DNA from: Streptomyces iakyrus
Lineage (GTDB): Bacteria; Actinomycetota; Actinomycetes; Streptomycetales; Streptomycetaceae
Reading direction: 5' to 3'
NCBI RefSeq assembly: GCF_000717055.1
Contig: NZ_JNXI01000016.1
Location: 1-64,000 of the forward strand
Length of the DNA stretch: 64,000 bases
The notes under the pieces: generated by a model
Databases searched by the model: none
What the model was told of the DNA's origin: nothing
The model's input: only the letters and a program-made list of their open reading frames with translations
In this document: positions 1 to 8,134 of the stretch, piece after piece
How positions within the stretch are numbered: position 1 is the first letter of the stretch
Layout: each line of letters opens with the position of its first letter
Program-made: the position numbers and the translations under genes

Positions 1-95
1 TTCGCAATCCACACCGAACCCAGAGGCCCTCGCCTCGTTCAAGGACCACTCAAGGCGTGTCGCCTGTCACCAACGTCCCGGGACAGCACACCTAG

Positions 96-307
96 GCCGT
101 GTCCGCAATGTCCCGCCTGCCCCGCGACGCCTGGCACGCTCCCCCAAGCTCTCGGCTTCGCTCGAGCAGGGGGCACCCCCACTCGCCGCACCGGACGAAG
201 CCCCAAGTACATCCAGTACGAGGGACTCCGCCCGGCACGCCGAGAGCACGCACCAGACGCCGCGGAACCCGCCCTCCGGGCGGACGACGGGACTTTGCGG
301 ACACGAC
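96..307. mobile_element. MITE-like element with 20-bp terminal inverted repeats
   Basis: The left end (96-115) reads GCCGTGTCCGCAATGTCCCG. The right end (288-307), read on the minus strand, is GTCGTGTCCGCAAAGTCCCG, which differs at only two positions. Both ends are flanked by the same tetranucleotide CTAG (92-95 and 308-311), as expected of a target-site duplication. The interior has no plausible transposase frame. It contains a C-rich/G-rich inverted repeat around 149-176, so it should fold on itself. This looks like a non-autonomous derivative of a small insertion sequence whose ends I recall as common in Streptomyces genomes; the parent family is not assigned here. Bases 1-91 upstream hold nothing I can identify. 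Confidence 0.72.
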
Positions 308-1225
308 CTAGTACTGCGTCCGCAGGTGATCCCAGAAACCGTCCCGCAGCGCCCGCCGCAGGTCCGCCTGGCCGCGCAGTGAGTACTGGAGGAGACCCTC
401 CGCCTCCACGAGGAGGTCCTGGTCCACCGAGCCGGGCAGGTACGGGTGGCCGGGCAGCAGCTCGACCAGGGTGTCCCGGCCGCGTGCCGCCAGCCATTTC
501 GCCGCGATCTGCGCGCCGACGAACCGCACGTCCTCGCGGGTGGGCCGGCCGGCGGCCGACTCGTAGGCGGGGGCCGTGCGGCGGGAGACGTACGGCTTGA
601 AGAAGTCGAGGTCGAGGGTGCGCTGGCTGTCGACCTCCCACAGGAGGGGCTCCGCCTGGTTGCGACCCTCCGGGGCCTCGATGCCCCAGAGGTGGACCCG
701 GGCGCCGTACCCCTGGGCCGCCTCCACCGCCGACACCAGGTCCTCGTCGCCGCCGAGCAGGGCCGCGTCGCTGATGGCGCGGTGCCGGGCGAGGGACTCC
801 AGGTCGGAGCGGATGAGCGAATCGACGCCCTTCTGCTGGTTGTTGGCGTTGAGGTTGCCCAGGCGCACCTTGACGTCGGGCAGTTCCGCGATGGTCTGCT
901 GCTCGGCCGTGTGGATGCGGCGGCGGGCGCCGTCGTACCAGTAGACCCGCAGCAGCCGGCTGTCCGCGAAGATCGTGCGGGCCTTGTCGATGAGGGCGTC
1001 GATCAGGCCCTCGGCGTCCAGGTCGAAGGCGCGGCGATCCTCCGTGCCGGCGACGAGGCGTCCCGCGGCCGCGTACAGGTACCCGGCATCGACGAAGATC
1101 GCGTGGGTCGAGGGCGTCTTCGCCACCTCGGCGAGCATGCGCTGGAGCAGCTCGTTGGTGTGGTCGATGCGGGCGCTGAGGGCCGCGAGGTCGTCGTTCA
1201 TCACCTCCATTGTCCCGGCGGTCAC
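308..1225 (-). CDS. NYN domain-containing protein (PIN-like nuclease fold)
   Basis: The product is 305 aa. The N-terminal half has the NYN/DUF88 pattern: the strand AIFVDAGYLY with the first acidic residue, a central SLIRSDLESLARH segment, and AALLGGDEDLVSAVEAA with the later acidic cluster. NYN proteins are PIN-fold, metal-dependent enzymes thought to act on RNA, but no substrate can be read from the sequence. The start is uncertain: GTG at 1225, ATG at 1210 and ATG at 1201 are all in frame and none has a well-spaced Shine-Dalgarno sequence. The stop codon lies inside the CTAG duplicated by the adjacent MITE-like element. It is divergent from the small gene at 1429. Cytoplasmic, no membrane segment. 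Confidence 0.85.
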   Translation of the reverse strand: MTAGTMEVMNDDLAALSARIDHTNELLQRMLAEVAKTPSTHAIFVDAGYLYAAAGRLVAGTEDRRAFDLDAEGLIDALIDKARTIFADSRLLRVYWYDGARRRIHTAEQQTIAELPDVKVRLGNLNANNQQKGVDSLIRSDLESLARHRAISDAALLGGDEDLVSAVEAAQGYGARVHLWGIEAPEGRNQAEPLLWEVDSQRTLDLDFFKPYVSRRTAPAYESAAGRPTREDVRFVGAQIAAKWLAARGRDTLVELLPGHPYLPGSVDQDLLVEAEGLLQYSLRGQADLRRALRDGFWDHLRTQY

Positions 1226-1428
1226 GCTGCGAACACAACCGGTCCCGGTCGGTCCCGTAACGACACTCTTACGTCTCAGTAATTAGCAGTTCGAAAAATT
1301 TCCTTAGCGTAGGGAATGTTTGACACCGGCATCCCTGTTGACCCATACGGAACACCGGCAACGACGCCCGGTGGGCCGCACACCGAGTAGTTCTCCTCAG
1401 GAGGATGACCAGACGAAGGGAGAAGCCC

Positions 1429-1581
1429 TTGCGCTTCGAAATCATGCGACTCGACGACGTCGACGGCACTGCTGTGGACTCGACCGTTGTGGACGCCGCC
1501 TCCGTCAACCGCATCGTTCAGCAGGCGGCCGCCATAGGGCAGCGCCTCTGGATCCGCCCGGCCGAGACCACGGCCTCATAA
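1429..1581 (+). CDS. small conserved hypothetical protein, 50 aa
   Basis: The frame runs from TTG at 1429 to TAA at 1579-1581. GGGAG sits about six bases upstream of the TTG, a well-placed ribosome binding site. An in-frame ATG at 1405 also exists, but its AGGAGG directly abuts it. The peptide begins MRFEIMRLDDVDG and ends IRPAETTAS. It is soluble with no signal peptide. The third-position bias is that of a real gene, and a hairpin terminator follows at 1607. I recall similar short proteins in other Streptomyces, but no function is known to me. It precedes the protease-hydrolase fusion in the same direction; the intervening terminator argues for separate transcription. Confidence 0.6.
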   Translation: MRFEIMRLDDVDGTAVDSTVVDAASVNRIVQQAAAIGQRLWIRPAETTAS

Positions 1582-1606
1582 CGCGTACAGCTCTCCTGAA
1601 CTTCGC

Positions 1607-1638
1607 AGCCCCCGCCCGGCATCGGCCGTGCGGGGGCT
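1607..1638 (+). terminator. hairpin terminator after the 50-aa gene
   Basis: A 9-bp perfect stem, AGCCCCCGC (1607-1615) with GCGGGGGCT (1630-1638), can be extended inward by CGGC/GCCG pairs. No T-run follows, which is usual for Streptomyces terminators. Confidence 0.55.
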
Positions 1639-1713
1639 CCGCTGTTGCGGACCTCCGTGGCCGGGGGCGTACTGGCTGAGGGGCCCGTACGAACCAGGAC
1701 AGGACGGTGGAGC

Positions 1714-3783
1714 ATGTCGGTGACGGACCGGCCGTACCAGGAGCTGCACGAGCAGGCCGCCGACGAGGCCGCACGGCGCTACGAGGACTCCGCCGCGGAG
1801 CGCGAGCGGGTGGAGGGGCGGCTGGCCGCCGGTGTGCGGTTCCCCGACTCCCCGGACGCCCTCGCCGTCCGCGCCGACCGGATCCTCGACCGGGGCGGTC
1901 TGTCGCCCTCGGCGGTGGTGGCGGACATCCACCGCGAGGCCATGGACCTGCCCGACGCCAACGAGCGGATCATCGACCTGTCCAACGAGCTCCAGGCCTG
2001 GAGCTTCCTGCCGCGCGGGGTCAGGGCCGGCGCCACGGTCGCCCGGATCACACTGCGCCGCGACGGCCGCGAGCTGCCGCACGGGACCGGCTTCCTGGTC
2101 TCGCCGCGGCTGATGATGACCAACCACCACGTGCTGCCCGACGAGAACTTCGCGCGCCGCTGCTTCGCCGAGTTCAACGCCCAGGTCACGGCTGACAACC
2201 TGCCCGACACGGTCGTCCGGATGGAGCTCGACCCGGGGACCTTCTTCGCGGCGGACCGGCGGCTCGACTTCGCCCTCGTGGCGGTCGCGCCCACCCCGGA
2301 CGGCCCGCCTCCGGGCGAGATCTTCGGCTGGAACCGGCTGAGCGTGCAGATCGGCAAGCTGGTGCTCGGCGAGAAGGTCAACATCATCGGCCACCCCTCG
2401 GGACGGCTGAAGGAGATCGCGCTGCGCGACAACGCGGTGCTGGTCCGCCTCGACGACTTCGTCCACTACACGACCGACACCGAACCGGGGAACTCCGGCT
2501 CCCCCGTCTTCAACGACCAGTGGGAGGTCGTGGCGCTGCACCACAGCGGCGTGCCGAAGAAGGACGACCAGGGCCGCGTCCTGCGCAAGGACGGCCGGCC
2601 CTGGCAGCAGGGCGACGGCGACGACGCCATCGACTGGGTCGCCAACGAGGGCGTCCGGATCAGCTCGATCCTCAAGCACCTGGCCGGGCTGGACCTCGAC
2701 CCGGGGCGGCGTGCCCTGCTGGCCGAGATGGGTCCGGACACCGGGCTGGACCAGGCCATGACCACCGCACCGGCCCTGCCCACACCGACGGCGGCGGTAC
2801 CGGGCGTCGCGGCCCCGTCGGCCCGGGTGACGGTTTCCCCGGCCGAGAGCGGGACGACCGCACGCAGACCCCAGGTCGGGCTCCGGGCCCGCGCCACCGC
2901 CTTCGGCGGCCGTCAGCACCTGGTCTTCCTGCACGGCCGTGACCAGCAGGACAACTTCCCCGACGTCCTCCGCCGCAGCTGGACGGCCGGCCTGAACCAC
3001 GGCCTCACCCTCGCGTCCCTGCCCACACTCGACCCCGAGGACGTCTGGTTCCCGTTCTACGGCACAAGACTGCACGCCCTGAGCAGCAGGGAGAGCACGG
3101 CGGCACCCATCGGCCTCGACCAGCTGAGCGCCGCCGCTGCCGCCGAGGTGTTCGCCGCACAGTCGCCCACCGGCTCCTACGAACAGCTGCTCCACGAGGC
3201 GGCCGTCCGGGCCGGCATGCCCCAGAACGGGCCGGCGACCACGGAGGGGTTCGGTTCGGGCCTGGTCGGGGTGCTGCACCGGCCGCTGAGCTGGCTCGCG
3301 GCCAAGTCGGACCTGGACGAATGGACCATCGCCACGTTCCTGCGGGACGTCGATCTGTACCTCGGCGACAGCGCCGTGCGGCAGGCGGTGCTGGACAGCG
3401 TCATGGAGACGATGCCGAGCAGCGGCGAGCTGGTGCTGGTCACGCACAGTCTGGGCACGGTCGTGGGCATGGACCTTCTGACCCGGCTCCCGGAGAGCCT
3501 CGACCCCGTCCTGCTGGTCACCGCGGGCAGTCCGCTCGGGCTGGACGGCGTCAACGAACGGCTCCTCGCGCGAGGCCCGCACCAGCCGCCCCGGGTACGC
3601 GACTGGGTGAACGTCTGGTGCCCCACCGACGCGGTGGCCATCGGCTGCCCGCTGGAGGACGAACGGTGGGGGAAGCTCACCCAGCTGGCCGTCTCCAACG
3701 GCCGCGACCGCGCACACAAGATGGAGGAGTACCTCGGCCACCCCAAGGCGGCCCAGGAGATCCGGGGCGCCCTCCGGGCCTGA
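1714..3783 (+). CDS. trypsin-like serine protease fused to an alpha/beta-hydrolase (lipase-like) domain
   Basis: The product is 689 aa, taken from ATG 1714, which has GGAG a few bases upstream; an earlier in-frame start at 1645 lacks one. Residues about 1-100 are charged and helical. A chymotrypsin-fold domain follows with a full triad: His139 in TNHHVLP, Asp185 in RRLDFALVAV and Ser261 in EPGNSGSPVF. After a Pro/Ala-rich linker (about 345-390), a second hydrolase domain starts near LVFLHGRDQQDN. It carries a nucleophile elbow THSLGT with Ser579, then a TAGSP strand and a late HKMEEYL that could supply the histidine. There is no signal peptide or membrane segment, so it should act in the cytoplasm unless exported unconventionally. 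Joining two unrelated serine hydrolases in one chain is unusual. The substrate is unknown. Confidence 0.82.
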   Translation: MSVTDRPYQELHEQAADEAARRYEDSAAERERVEGRLAAGVRFPDSPDALAVRADRILDRGGLSPSAVVADIHREAMDLPDANERIIDLSNELQAWSFLPRGVRAGATVARITLRRDGRELPHGTGFLVSPRLMMTNHHVLPDENFARRCFAEFNAQVTADNLPDTVVRMELDPGTFFAADRRLDFALVAVAPTPDGPPPGEIFGWNRLSVQIGKLVLGEKVNIIGHPSGRLKEIALRDNAVLVRLDDFVHYTTDTEPGNSGSPVFNDQWEVVALHHSGVPKKDDQGRVLRKDGRPWQQGDGDDAIDWVANEGVRISSILKHLAGLDLDPGRRALLAEMGPDTGLDQAMTTAPALPTPTAAVPGVAAPSARVTVSPAESGTTARRPQVGLRARATAFGGRQHLVFLHGRDQQDNFPDVLRRSWTAGLNHGLTLASLPTLDPEDVWFPFYGTRLHALSSRESTAAPIGLDQLSAAAAAEVFAAQSPTGSYEQLLHEAAVRAGMPQNGPATTEGFGSGLVGVLHRPLSWLAAKSDLDEWTIATFLRDVDLYLGDSAVRQAVLDSVMETMPSSGELVLVTHSLGTVVGMDLLTRLPESLDPVLLVTAGSPLGLDGVNERLLARGPHQPPRVRDWVNVWCPTDAVAIGCPLEDERWGKLTQLAVSNGRDRAHKMEEYLGHPKAAQEIRGALRA

Positions 3784-3792
3784 CGCGCATCG

Positions 3793-4398
3793 TCAGCTCC
3801 CCTGGATCACCTGCGTGACGCCGTTGATGATCTGCTGCACGGCGATCGCGGAGAGCATCATGCCGGCGAGGCGGGTCACCAGGACCACACCGCCGTCCTT
3901 GATGATCCGGATGATCACCAGCGAGTAGCGCATCACCAGCCACAGCACGACATGGATGGCGAGGATCGCCGCCCAGACCGACACCTGGGTGGCGACGCTG
4001 TGGGCCTTCTGCACGGCGAGGATGACCGACACGATCGCGCCGGGCCCGGCCAGCAGTGGCATGCCGAGAGGAACGAGGGCGACGTTGACGTCCTTGGTCT
4101 GCTTCGGCTCGTCGGTCTTGCCGGTGAGCAGGTCCAGCGCGATCAGCAGGAGCAGCAGCCCGCCCGCGATCATCAGCGCGGGCACGGACACGTGGAGGTA
4201 GTTCAGGATCTGGTGCCCGAGAAGTCCGAACACGGTGATCACACCGCCGGCGACACAGACGGCCTGGAAGGCCATCCGCTTCTGCACCTTGCCGGGCCGG
4301 CCGGCGGTGAGCGCGAGGAAGATCGGTGTGATCCCCGGGGGATCCATGATGACGAAGAGGGTCAGGAACAGGGAGCCGAAGACGGCGACGTCGAACAT
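3793..4398 (-). CDS. MarC family integral membrane protein
   Basis: The product is 201 aa with about six hydrophobic segments, the size and topology of MarC/UPF0056 proteins. Recognisable pieces are the N-terminal FLTLFVIMDPPGITPIFLAL and the middle VPLGMPLLAGPGAIVSVI, the usual signature of the family. The family function is unsettled; the old link to multiple antibiotic resistance in E. coli was withdrawn. The gene is convergent with the protease fusion (only 9 bp between the stops) and is transcribed away from the PHP-domain gene. It could be a small-molecule exporter, which is inference. Confidence 0.88.
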   Translation of the reverse strand: MFDVAVFGSLFLTLFVIMDPPGITPIFLALTAGRPGKVQKRMAFQAVCVAGGVITVFGLLGHQILNYLHVSVPALMIAGGLLLLLIALDLLTGKTDEPKQTKDVNVALVPLGMPLLAGPGAIVSVILAVQKAHSVATQVSVWAAILAIHVVLWLVMRYSLVIIRIIKDGGVVLVTRLAGMMLSAIAVQQIINGVTQVIQGS

Positions 4399-4527
4399 GA
4401 GTGAGCCTTGCGCAGGGGGCCGCCGCCGCGGGCAGGCGGTGCGCAGGGCGGAACGCCTGGGCGCAGCGGACAGCGCCGGGTGAGAGGAAGAAGGAGAAAG
4501 GGAGAGACGGAGCCAGGGGGAGAGACC

Positions 4528-5388
4528 TCAGACGGCTCCGCCGGCACCCGGCACGGGGAACGCCCCGAAGGCCCGCCGCGTGATCTCCCCGTACACCTCG
4601 GGATCCGTCGTGTACTCCCCGAGAACGCAGGTCTTCCGGCTGCCGTGGTAGTCCGACGACCCGGTCACGAGCAGACCGAGCTCCTTGGCCAGCCCCCGCA
4701 GCCGCGCACGGGTGTCCGCGTCGTGGTCCATGTGGTCCACCTCGACGCCGTCAAGACCGGCAGCGGCCATCTCGGCGATGGCGGCCTCCGGCACGGTGAG
4801 CCCCCGCTTGCTCGCGCCGGGATGCGCGAACACCGCGACCCCGCCCGCGCCCTTGATCAGCCGGATCGCCTCGAAGGGGTCGGTCTCGTGCTTCTCCACG
4901 AACACCCGGCCGCCGTCGGCCAGCCAGTCCGGTGTGAAGGCGTCGTTCACGGTCGGCACGACACCGAGCTCGACGAGCGCGCTCGCCACGTGCGGGCGCC
5001 CGACGGACCCGTCACCGGCGATCCGCGCCACCTGCTCCCACGTCACGGGGACGCCCAGCTCCTGGAGCTTGGCGATCATGCCCTGGGCGCGCGGCACCCG
5101 GTCGTCCCGGACCAGCTCCCGCTCGGCGAGCAGCGCGGGCTCCTCGGCGTCGAAGAGGTAGGCCAGCATGTGCAGGCTGATCCCGTCGATCCGGCAGGAG
5201 AGCTCGGCCCCGGTGACCAGCGTGACGCCCTCGGGCAGCGCGGCGATCGCCTCGGCATGCCCGCGGGTGGTGTCGTGATCGGTGAGCGCGACGACGTCCA
5301 GCCCGGCGACAGCGGCCTTCCGCACCAGCTCGGCGGGCGAGTCCGTGCCGTCGGAAGCGGTGGAGTGGGTGTGCAGATCGATGCGCAC
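4528..5388 (-). CDS. PHP domain-containing metal-dependent phosphoesterase
   Basis: The start is the GTG at 5388, giving VRIDLHTHSTASDGT at the N-terminus with GGAG eight bases upstream; the frame extends further but without a ribosome site. The product is 286 aa. It has the four PHP motifs: HTHS near residue 7, ALTDHDTTRG, FAHPGA and SSDYHGS, which hold the histidines and aspartates of a trinuclear metal site. Close relatives hydrolyse 3',5'-nucleoside bisphosphates or the 5' end of short RNAs (YciV/RNase AM type). The exact substrate here is not decided by the sequence. Cytoplasmic; lies downstream of the zinc-ribbon gene in the same direction. Confidence 0.87.
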   Translation of the reverse strand: MRIDLHTHSTASDGTDSPAELVRKAAVAGLDVVALTDHDTTRGHAEAIAALPEGVTLVTGAELSCRIDGISLHMLAYLFDAEEPALLAERELVRDDRVPRAQGMIAKLQELGVPVTWEQVARIAGDGSVGRPHVASALVELGVVPTVNDAFTPDWLADGGRVFVEKHETDPFEAIRLIKGAGGVAVFAHPGASKRGLTVPEAAIAEMAAAGLDGVEVDHMDHDADTRARLRGLAKELGLLVTGSSDYHGSRKTCVLGEYTTDPEVYGEITRRAFGAFPVPGAGGAV

Positions 5389-5492
5389 GACACGGACTCC
5401 AGACACGGGCGGGACGACGGGACTGCTCAAGGATAACCAGCTTTTCAACGCCCCATGTCACACCCGAATCCGGCAAGCGCCCCCTACACCCC

Positions 5493-6134
5493 TCAGGGCC
5501 CCAGCAAGCGCGGCGACAGGGCGCCGCACGGCACCAGCTCGACCTCGGCTCCGGCATCCCGCAGATCCGTCAGCACCAGTTCGTCGTACATCAGCAGCCC
5601 GGACTGCTCCGGCCACACCACCGCCCAGAGCCACATCCCGAGCGCCTCGCCCGCGAAGACCGCCCGGTCGTCCGGCGCCCCGGCCACGTGCCACAGCGGC
5701 GTGGGGCGCCCGGCGGCCAGCACCTTCGCCTGGGGCGGCTTCTCGACGTTCATGTGCGGCCCGGGGTCGGGCCCGTCCATGCCGGCGTACCGCGCGCCGA
5801 GTCCGACGCCGAGCTCCTCGGCCACCAGGATCAGCTCGCCCATCCCGCCGAGCGGGCCGGGCCCCGTGCAGGCGACGGCGGTCGCGCGGCCGCCCGTGCG
5901 GTCGTCCCCCGCGCAGGCCACCCCCGTGAACAGCCACCCCACCGGCAACGGCCACGGCATCCACAGCGGCACCTGGGTGCGGTGCACCACGACGTTGAGG
6001 GCGTCGACGCTCGGCGGTATCACGGGCTGCACCGGGTGAACGGTGCCGTGCACATCGCACTGCCACGAGTCGGAGAAGAGGCCGGGAGCCCTGACCCGGC
6101 CACCGCACTTCGGGCAACTGGGTTCGCCCCTCAT
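5493..6134 (-). CDS. DUF6758-type protein with N-terminal zinc ribbon
   Basis: The product is 213 aa. The first 30 residues hold a CPKCGG knuckle followed by WQCDVHG, a likely zinc ribbon. The remainder is a single Trp- and Gly-rich domain (for example PLWMPWPLPVGWLFTGVA, VNVEKPP, MWLWAVVWPEQ) with no catalytic motif I recognise. I know this as a Streptomyces-conserved family of unknown function. There is no membrane segment or signal peptide. Expression probably starts in the 160-bp region shared with the divergent MFS gene. Confidence 0.75.
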   Translation of the reverse strand: MRGEPSCPKCGGRVRAPGLFSDSWQCDVHGTVHPVQPVIPPSVDALNVVVHRTQVPLWMPWPLPVGWLFTGVACAGDDRTGGRATAVACTGPGPLGGMGELILVAEELGVGLGARYAGMDGPDPGPHMNVEKPPQAKVLAAGRPTPLWHVAGAPDDRAVFAGEALGMWLWAVVWPEQSGLLMYDELVLTDLRDAGAEVELVPCGALSPRLLGP

Positions 6135-6213
6135 AGGGCCCCACGGTCCTACCCCCGCCCCGCCGCGTCAAGGACGATCACCCATCCGGACGGAACCCTT
6201 CCCCGCCCACACT

Positions 6214-6252
6214 AGATGCATCTTGCATTAATTAGCCTTGCTAACTTAGTAT
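6214..6252 (+). promoter_or_regulatory. compact promoter with two overlapping operator-like inverted repeats for the MFS gene
   Basis: A sigma70-type promoter is visible: -35 TTGCAT (6224-6229), a 17-base spacer and -10 TAGTAT (6247-6252). It is overlaid by ATGCA-TCT-TGCAT (6216-6228), which includes the perfect palindrome AGATGCATCT (6214-6223), and by TTAGC-CTT-GCTAA (6232-6244) between -35 and -10. The two dyad centres are 16 bp apart. This AT-rich patch stands out in a GC-rich genome, and the layout suits repression by a dimeric regulator, for example MarR-type. The regulator itself is not next door. Confidence 0.55.
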
Positions 6253-6295
6253 ATGTAAATACCAACTATCTGAGTCTCGGGAAAGGGAGCAAGCA

Positions 6296-7519
6296 ATGGA
6301 CCCCTTCGACGCCGGAGCGGGCGGCCTGTTGAAGCAGCCCAAGTCCGTCTGGGCGACCGCCGGGGCGTCGGTCGTCGCCTTCATGGGCATCGGGCTGGTC
6401 GACCCGATCCTGCCGTCCATCGCCCAGGGCCTCGACGCCACGGCGAGCCAGGTCTCTCTGCTCTTCACCTCGTACTTCCTCATCACCGCCGTCGCGATGC
6501 TGGTGACCGGTTTCGTCTCCAGCCGGATCGGCGGCCGCAGGACCCTGCTGCTCGGCCTCGCGTTCGTCGTGGTGTTCGCCGGGCTCGCGGGCACCTCCGG
6601 ATCCGTCGGCGAACTGGTCGGGTTCCGCGCCGGATGGGGTCTCGGCAACGCGCTGTTCGTCTCGACGGCCCTCGCCGTCATCGTCGGCGCGGCGGCCGGC
6701 GGCAGCGCCGCGGCGATCCTGCTGTACGAGTCGGCCCTCGGCCTCGGCATGGCCTGCGGCCCGCTGCTGGGAGCCCTGCTCGGCGACGCCAGCTGGCGCT
6801 ACCCGTTCTTCGGCACGGCGTTCCTGATGGCCGTCGGCTTCCTGTGCATCACGGTGTTCCTGAAGGAGCAGCCGAAGCCGGCCCGCAAGACCTCGCTGCT
6901 GGACCCCATCAAGGCCCTCGGTCACGGCGGCCTCGCCTCAGCGGCGGTCTCGGCGTTCTTCTACAACTACACGTTCTTCACCGTGCTGGCCTTCACGCCG
7001 TTCGTGCTGAACATGAGCCCGTACCGGTCGGGTGCGGTGTTCTTCGCCTGGGGCGTGCTGCTCGCCGTCTTCTCGGTGATCGTCGCGCCCTTGCTCCAGA
7101 AGCGGTTCGGTTCGCTGAAGGTGCTCGGCGGTTCGCTGGTGCTGCTCGCGGCCGACGTGCTGGTGCTCGGCTACGGCTCGCACACGGCCGCCGTCGTCTG
7201 CACGATCCTGTCCGGCGCCTTCATCGGCGTGAACAACACCGTCTACACCGAGCTGGCCCTCGGCGTCTCGGACGCGCCCCGGCCGGTGGCGAGCGCGGGC
7301 TACAACTTCGTCCGCTGGTTCGCGGCGGCGGCCGCTCCGTTCTTCGCGCCGAAGATCGAGGAGTGGACCGACGTCCACGTCCCGTTCGTGGTGGCGGCGC
7401 TCACCGCTGTCGCGGGCGCGGCCGTGGTCGTCGTACGGCGCAAGGCCCTCACAGGCGAGACCGAGGAACCGGAGCCGAAGCACGCGACCGGGGACAGCGT
7501 CACCGTGTTCGCCAACTGA
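6296..7519 (+). CDS. MFS transporter, drug:H+ antiporter type
   Basis: The product is 407 aa with twelve predicted membrane segments. The loop 2-3 signature survives as GFVSSRIGGRRTLLLGLAF (about residues 74-92), and motif C lies around ESALGLGMACGPLLGALLG. A GGGAAAGGGAG ribosome site precedes the ATG. The size and motifs place it among DHA1-type exporters of small molecules; the substrate cannot be inferred. The upstream promoter carries two inverted repeats, suggesting inducible expression by a repressor that binds the exported compound. The C-terminal 25 residues are polar and cytoplasmic. Confidence 0.88.
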   Translation: MDPFDAGAGGLLKQPKSVWATAGASVVAFMGIGLVDPILPSIAQGLDATASQVSLLFTSYFLITAVAMLVTGFVSSRIGGRRTLLLGLAFVVVFAGLAGTSGSVGELVGFRAGWGLGNALFVSTALAVIVGAAAGGSAAAILLYESALGLGMACGPLLGALLGDASWRYPFFGTAFLMAVGFLCITVFLKEQPKPARKTSLLDPIKALGHGGLASAAVSAFFYNYTFFTVLAFTPFVLNMSPYRSGAVFFAWGVLLAVFSVIVAPLLQKRFGSLKVLGGSLVLLAADVLVLGYGSHTAAVVCTILSGAFIGVNNTVYTELALGVSDAPRPVASAGYNFVRWFAAAAAPFFAPKIEEWTDVHVPFVVAALTAVAGAAVVVVRRKALTGETEEPEPKHATGDSVTVFAN

Positions 7520-7549
7520 CGCATCGCAGAACGGCGTTGGTGAGCTTCC

Positions 7550-8134
7550 TCACTCCAGCGGGACGGACTTCCGGGACGGATCCCGGAGGTCCGTCCCCGA
7601 GTTGAGCCACTTCTCCTGGAGCGCCTGCGCGCCGTGCACACGCTTCCAGGCGGCCTCGTTCGGGGTCATCGGCAGCAGCGGCAGGAACCGCACGGGGTCG
7701 AGCGGCTCGTCGAGCTCCAGGTCCTCCACGAGACCGCCCGGCTCGGCGACCAGGACCGAGGTGAACGGGGCGCCGGGCCACAGCGGCTCACCGACGTCCA
7801 GGGACGCTCCGGGAGCCACGACCAGGCCCTCCACCTGCGGAGACGCGGCGAGCACGGCGAGCGGCCGGAGCACCTTGTCGGTCTCGGCGAGCCCGGCACG
7901 GACGGAGAGGACCAGCTCGGCGCGGGGGCCCTTGACCGGGTCGGCGACCACCGCCGTGGGGTCCGTCATGGGGTGCGCGGACATGCCGAGCGAGGCGTAG
8001 CGGACGATGCCGGCCTCCTGGAAGCGGAGCACCTCGATGCGGTCCGTGCCCAGGAAGGTGACCGCCGCGCGCGCGTCCGGTTCGCCCAGCGCGCTGCGCA
8101 ACCGGGCCTCGACCAGAGGAAGAACATCTGCCAT
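7550..8134 (-). CDS. suppressor-of-fused (SUFU) domain protein
   Basis: The product is 194 aa from ATG 8134 (MADVLPLVEARLRSALG). Longer in-frame extensions upstream lack a ribosome site and show poor codon bias. Bacterial SUFU-domain proteins share the core seen here: an N-terminal helix, IEVLRFQEAGIVRYASLGMS, a central RAELVLSVRAG and a late FTSVLVAEPGG strand with the PNEAAWKR tail. They are soluble proteins of unknown role, often linked to immunity or toxin neighbourhoods elsewhere, but nothing here shows a partner toxin. Convergent with the MFS gene. Confidence 0.8.
   Translation of the reverse strand: MADVLPLVEARLRSALGEPDARAAVTFLGTDRIEVLRFQEAGIVRYASLGMSAHPMTDPTAVVADPVKGPRAELVLSVRAGLAETDKVLRPLAVLAASPQVEGLVVAPGASLDVGEPLWPGAPFTSVLVAEPGGLVEDLELDEPLDPVRFLPLLPMTPNEAAWKRVHGAQALQEKWLNSGTDLRDPSRKSVPLE

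Noticed and set aside
1576..3741. A 721-codon minus-strand frame opposite the protease-hydrolase fusion.
   Set aside because: The plus-strand product has two complete catalytic domains; the minus frame has none and an atypical composition.
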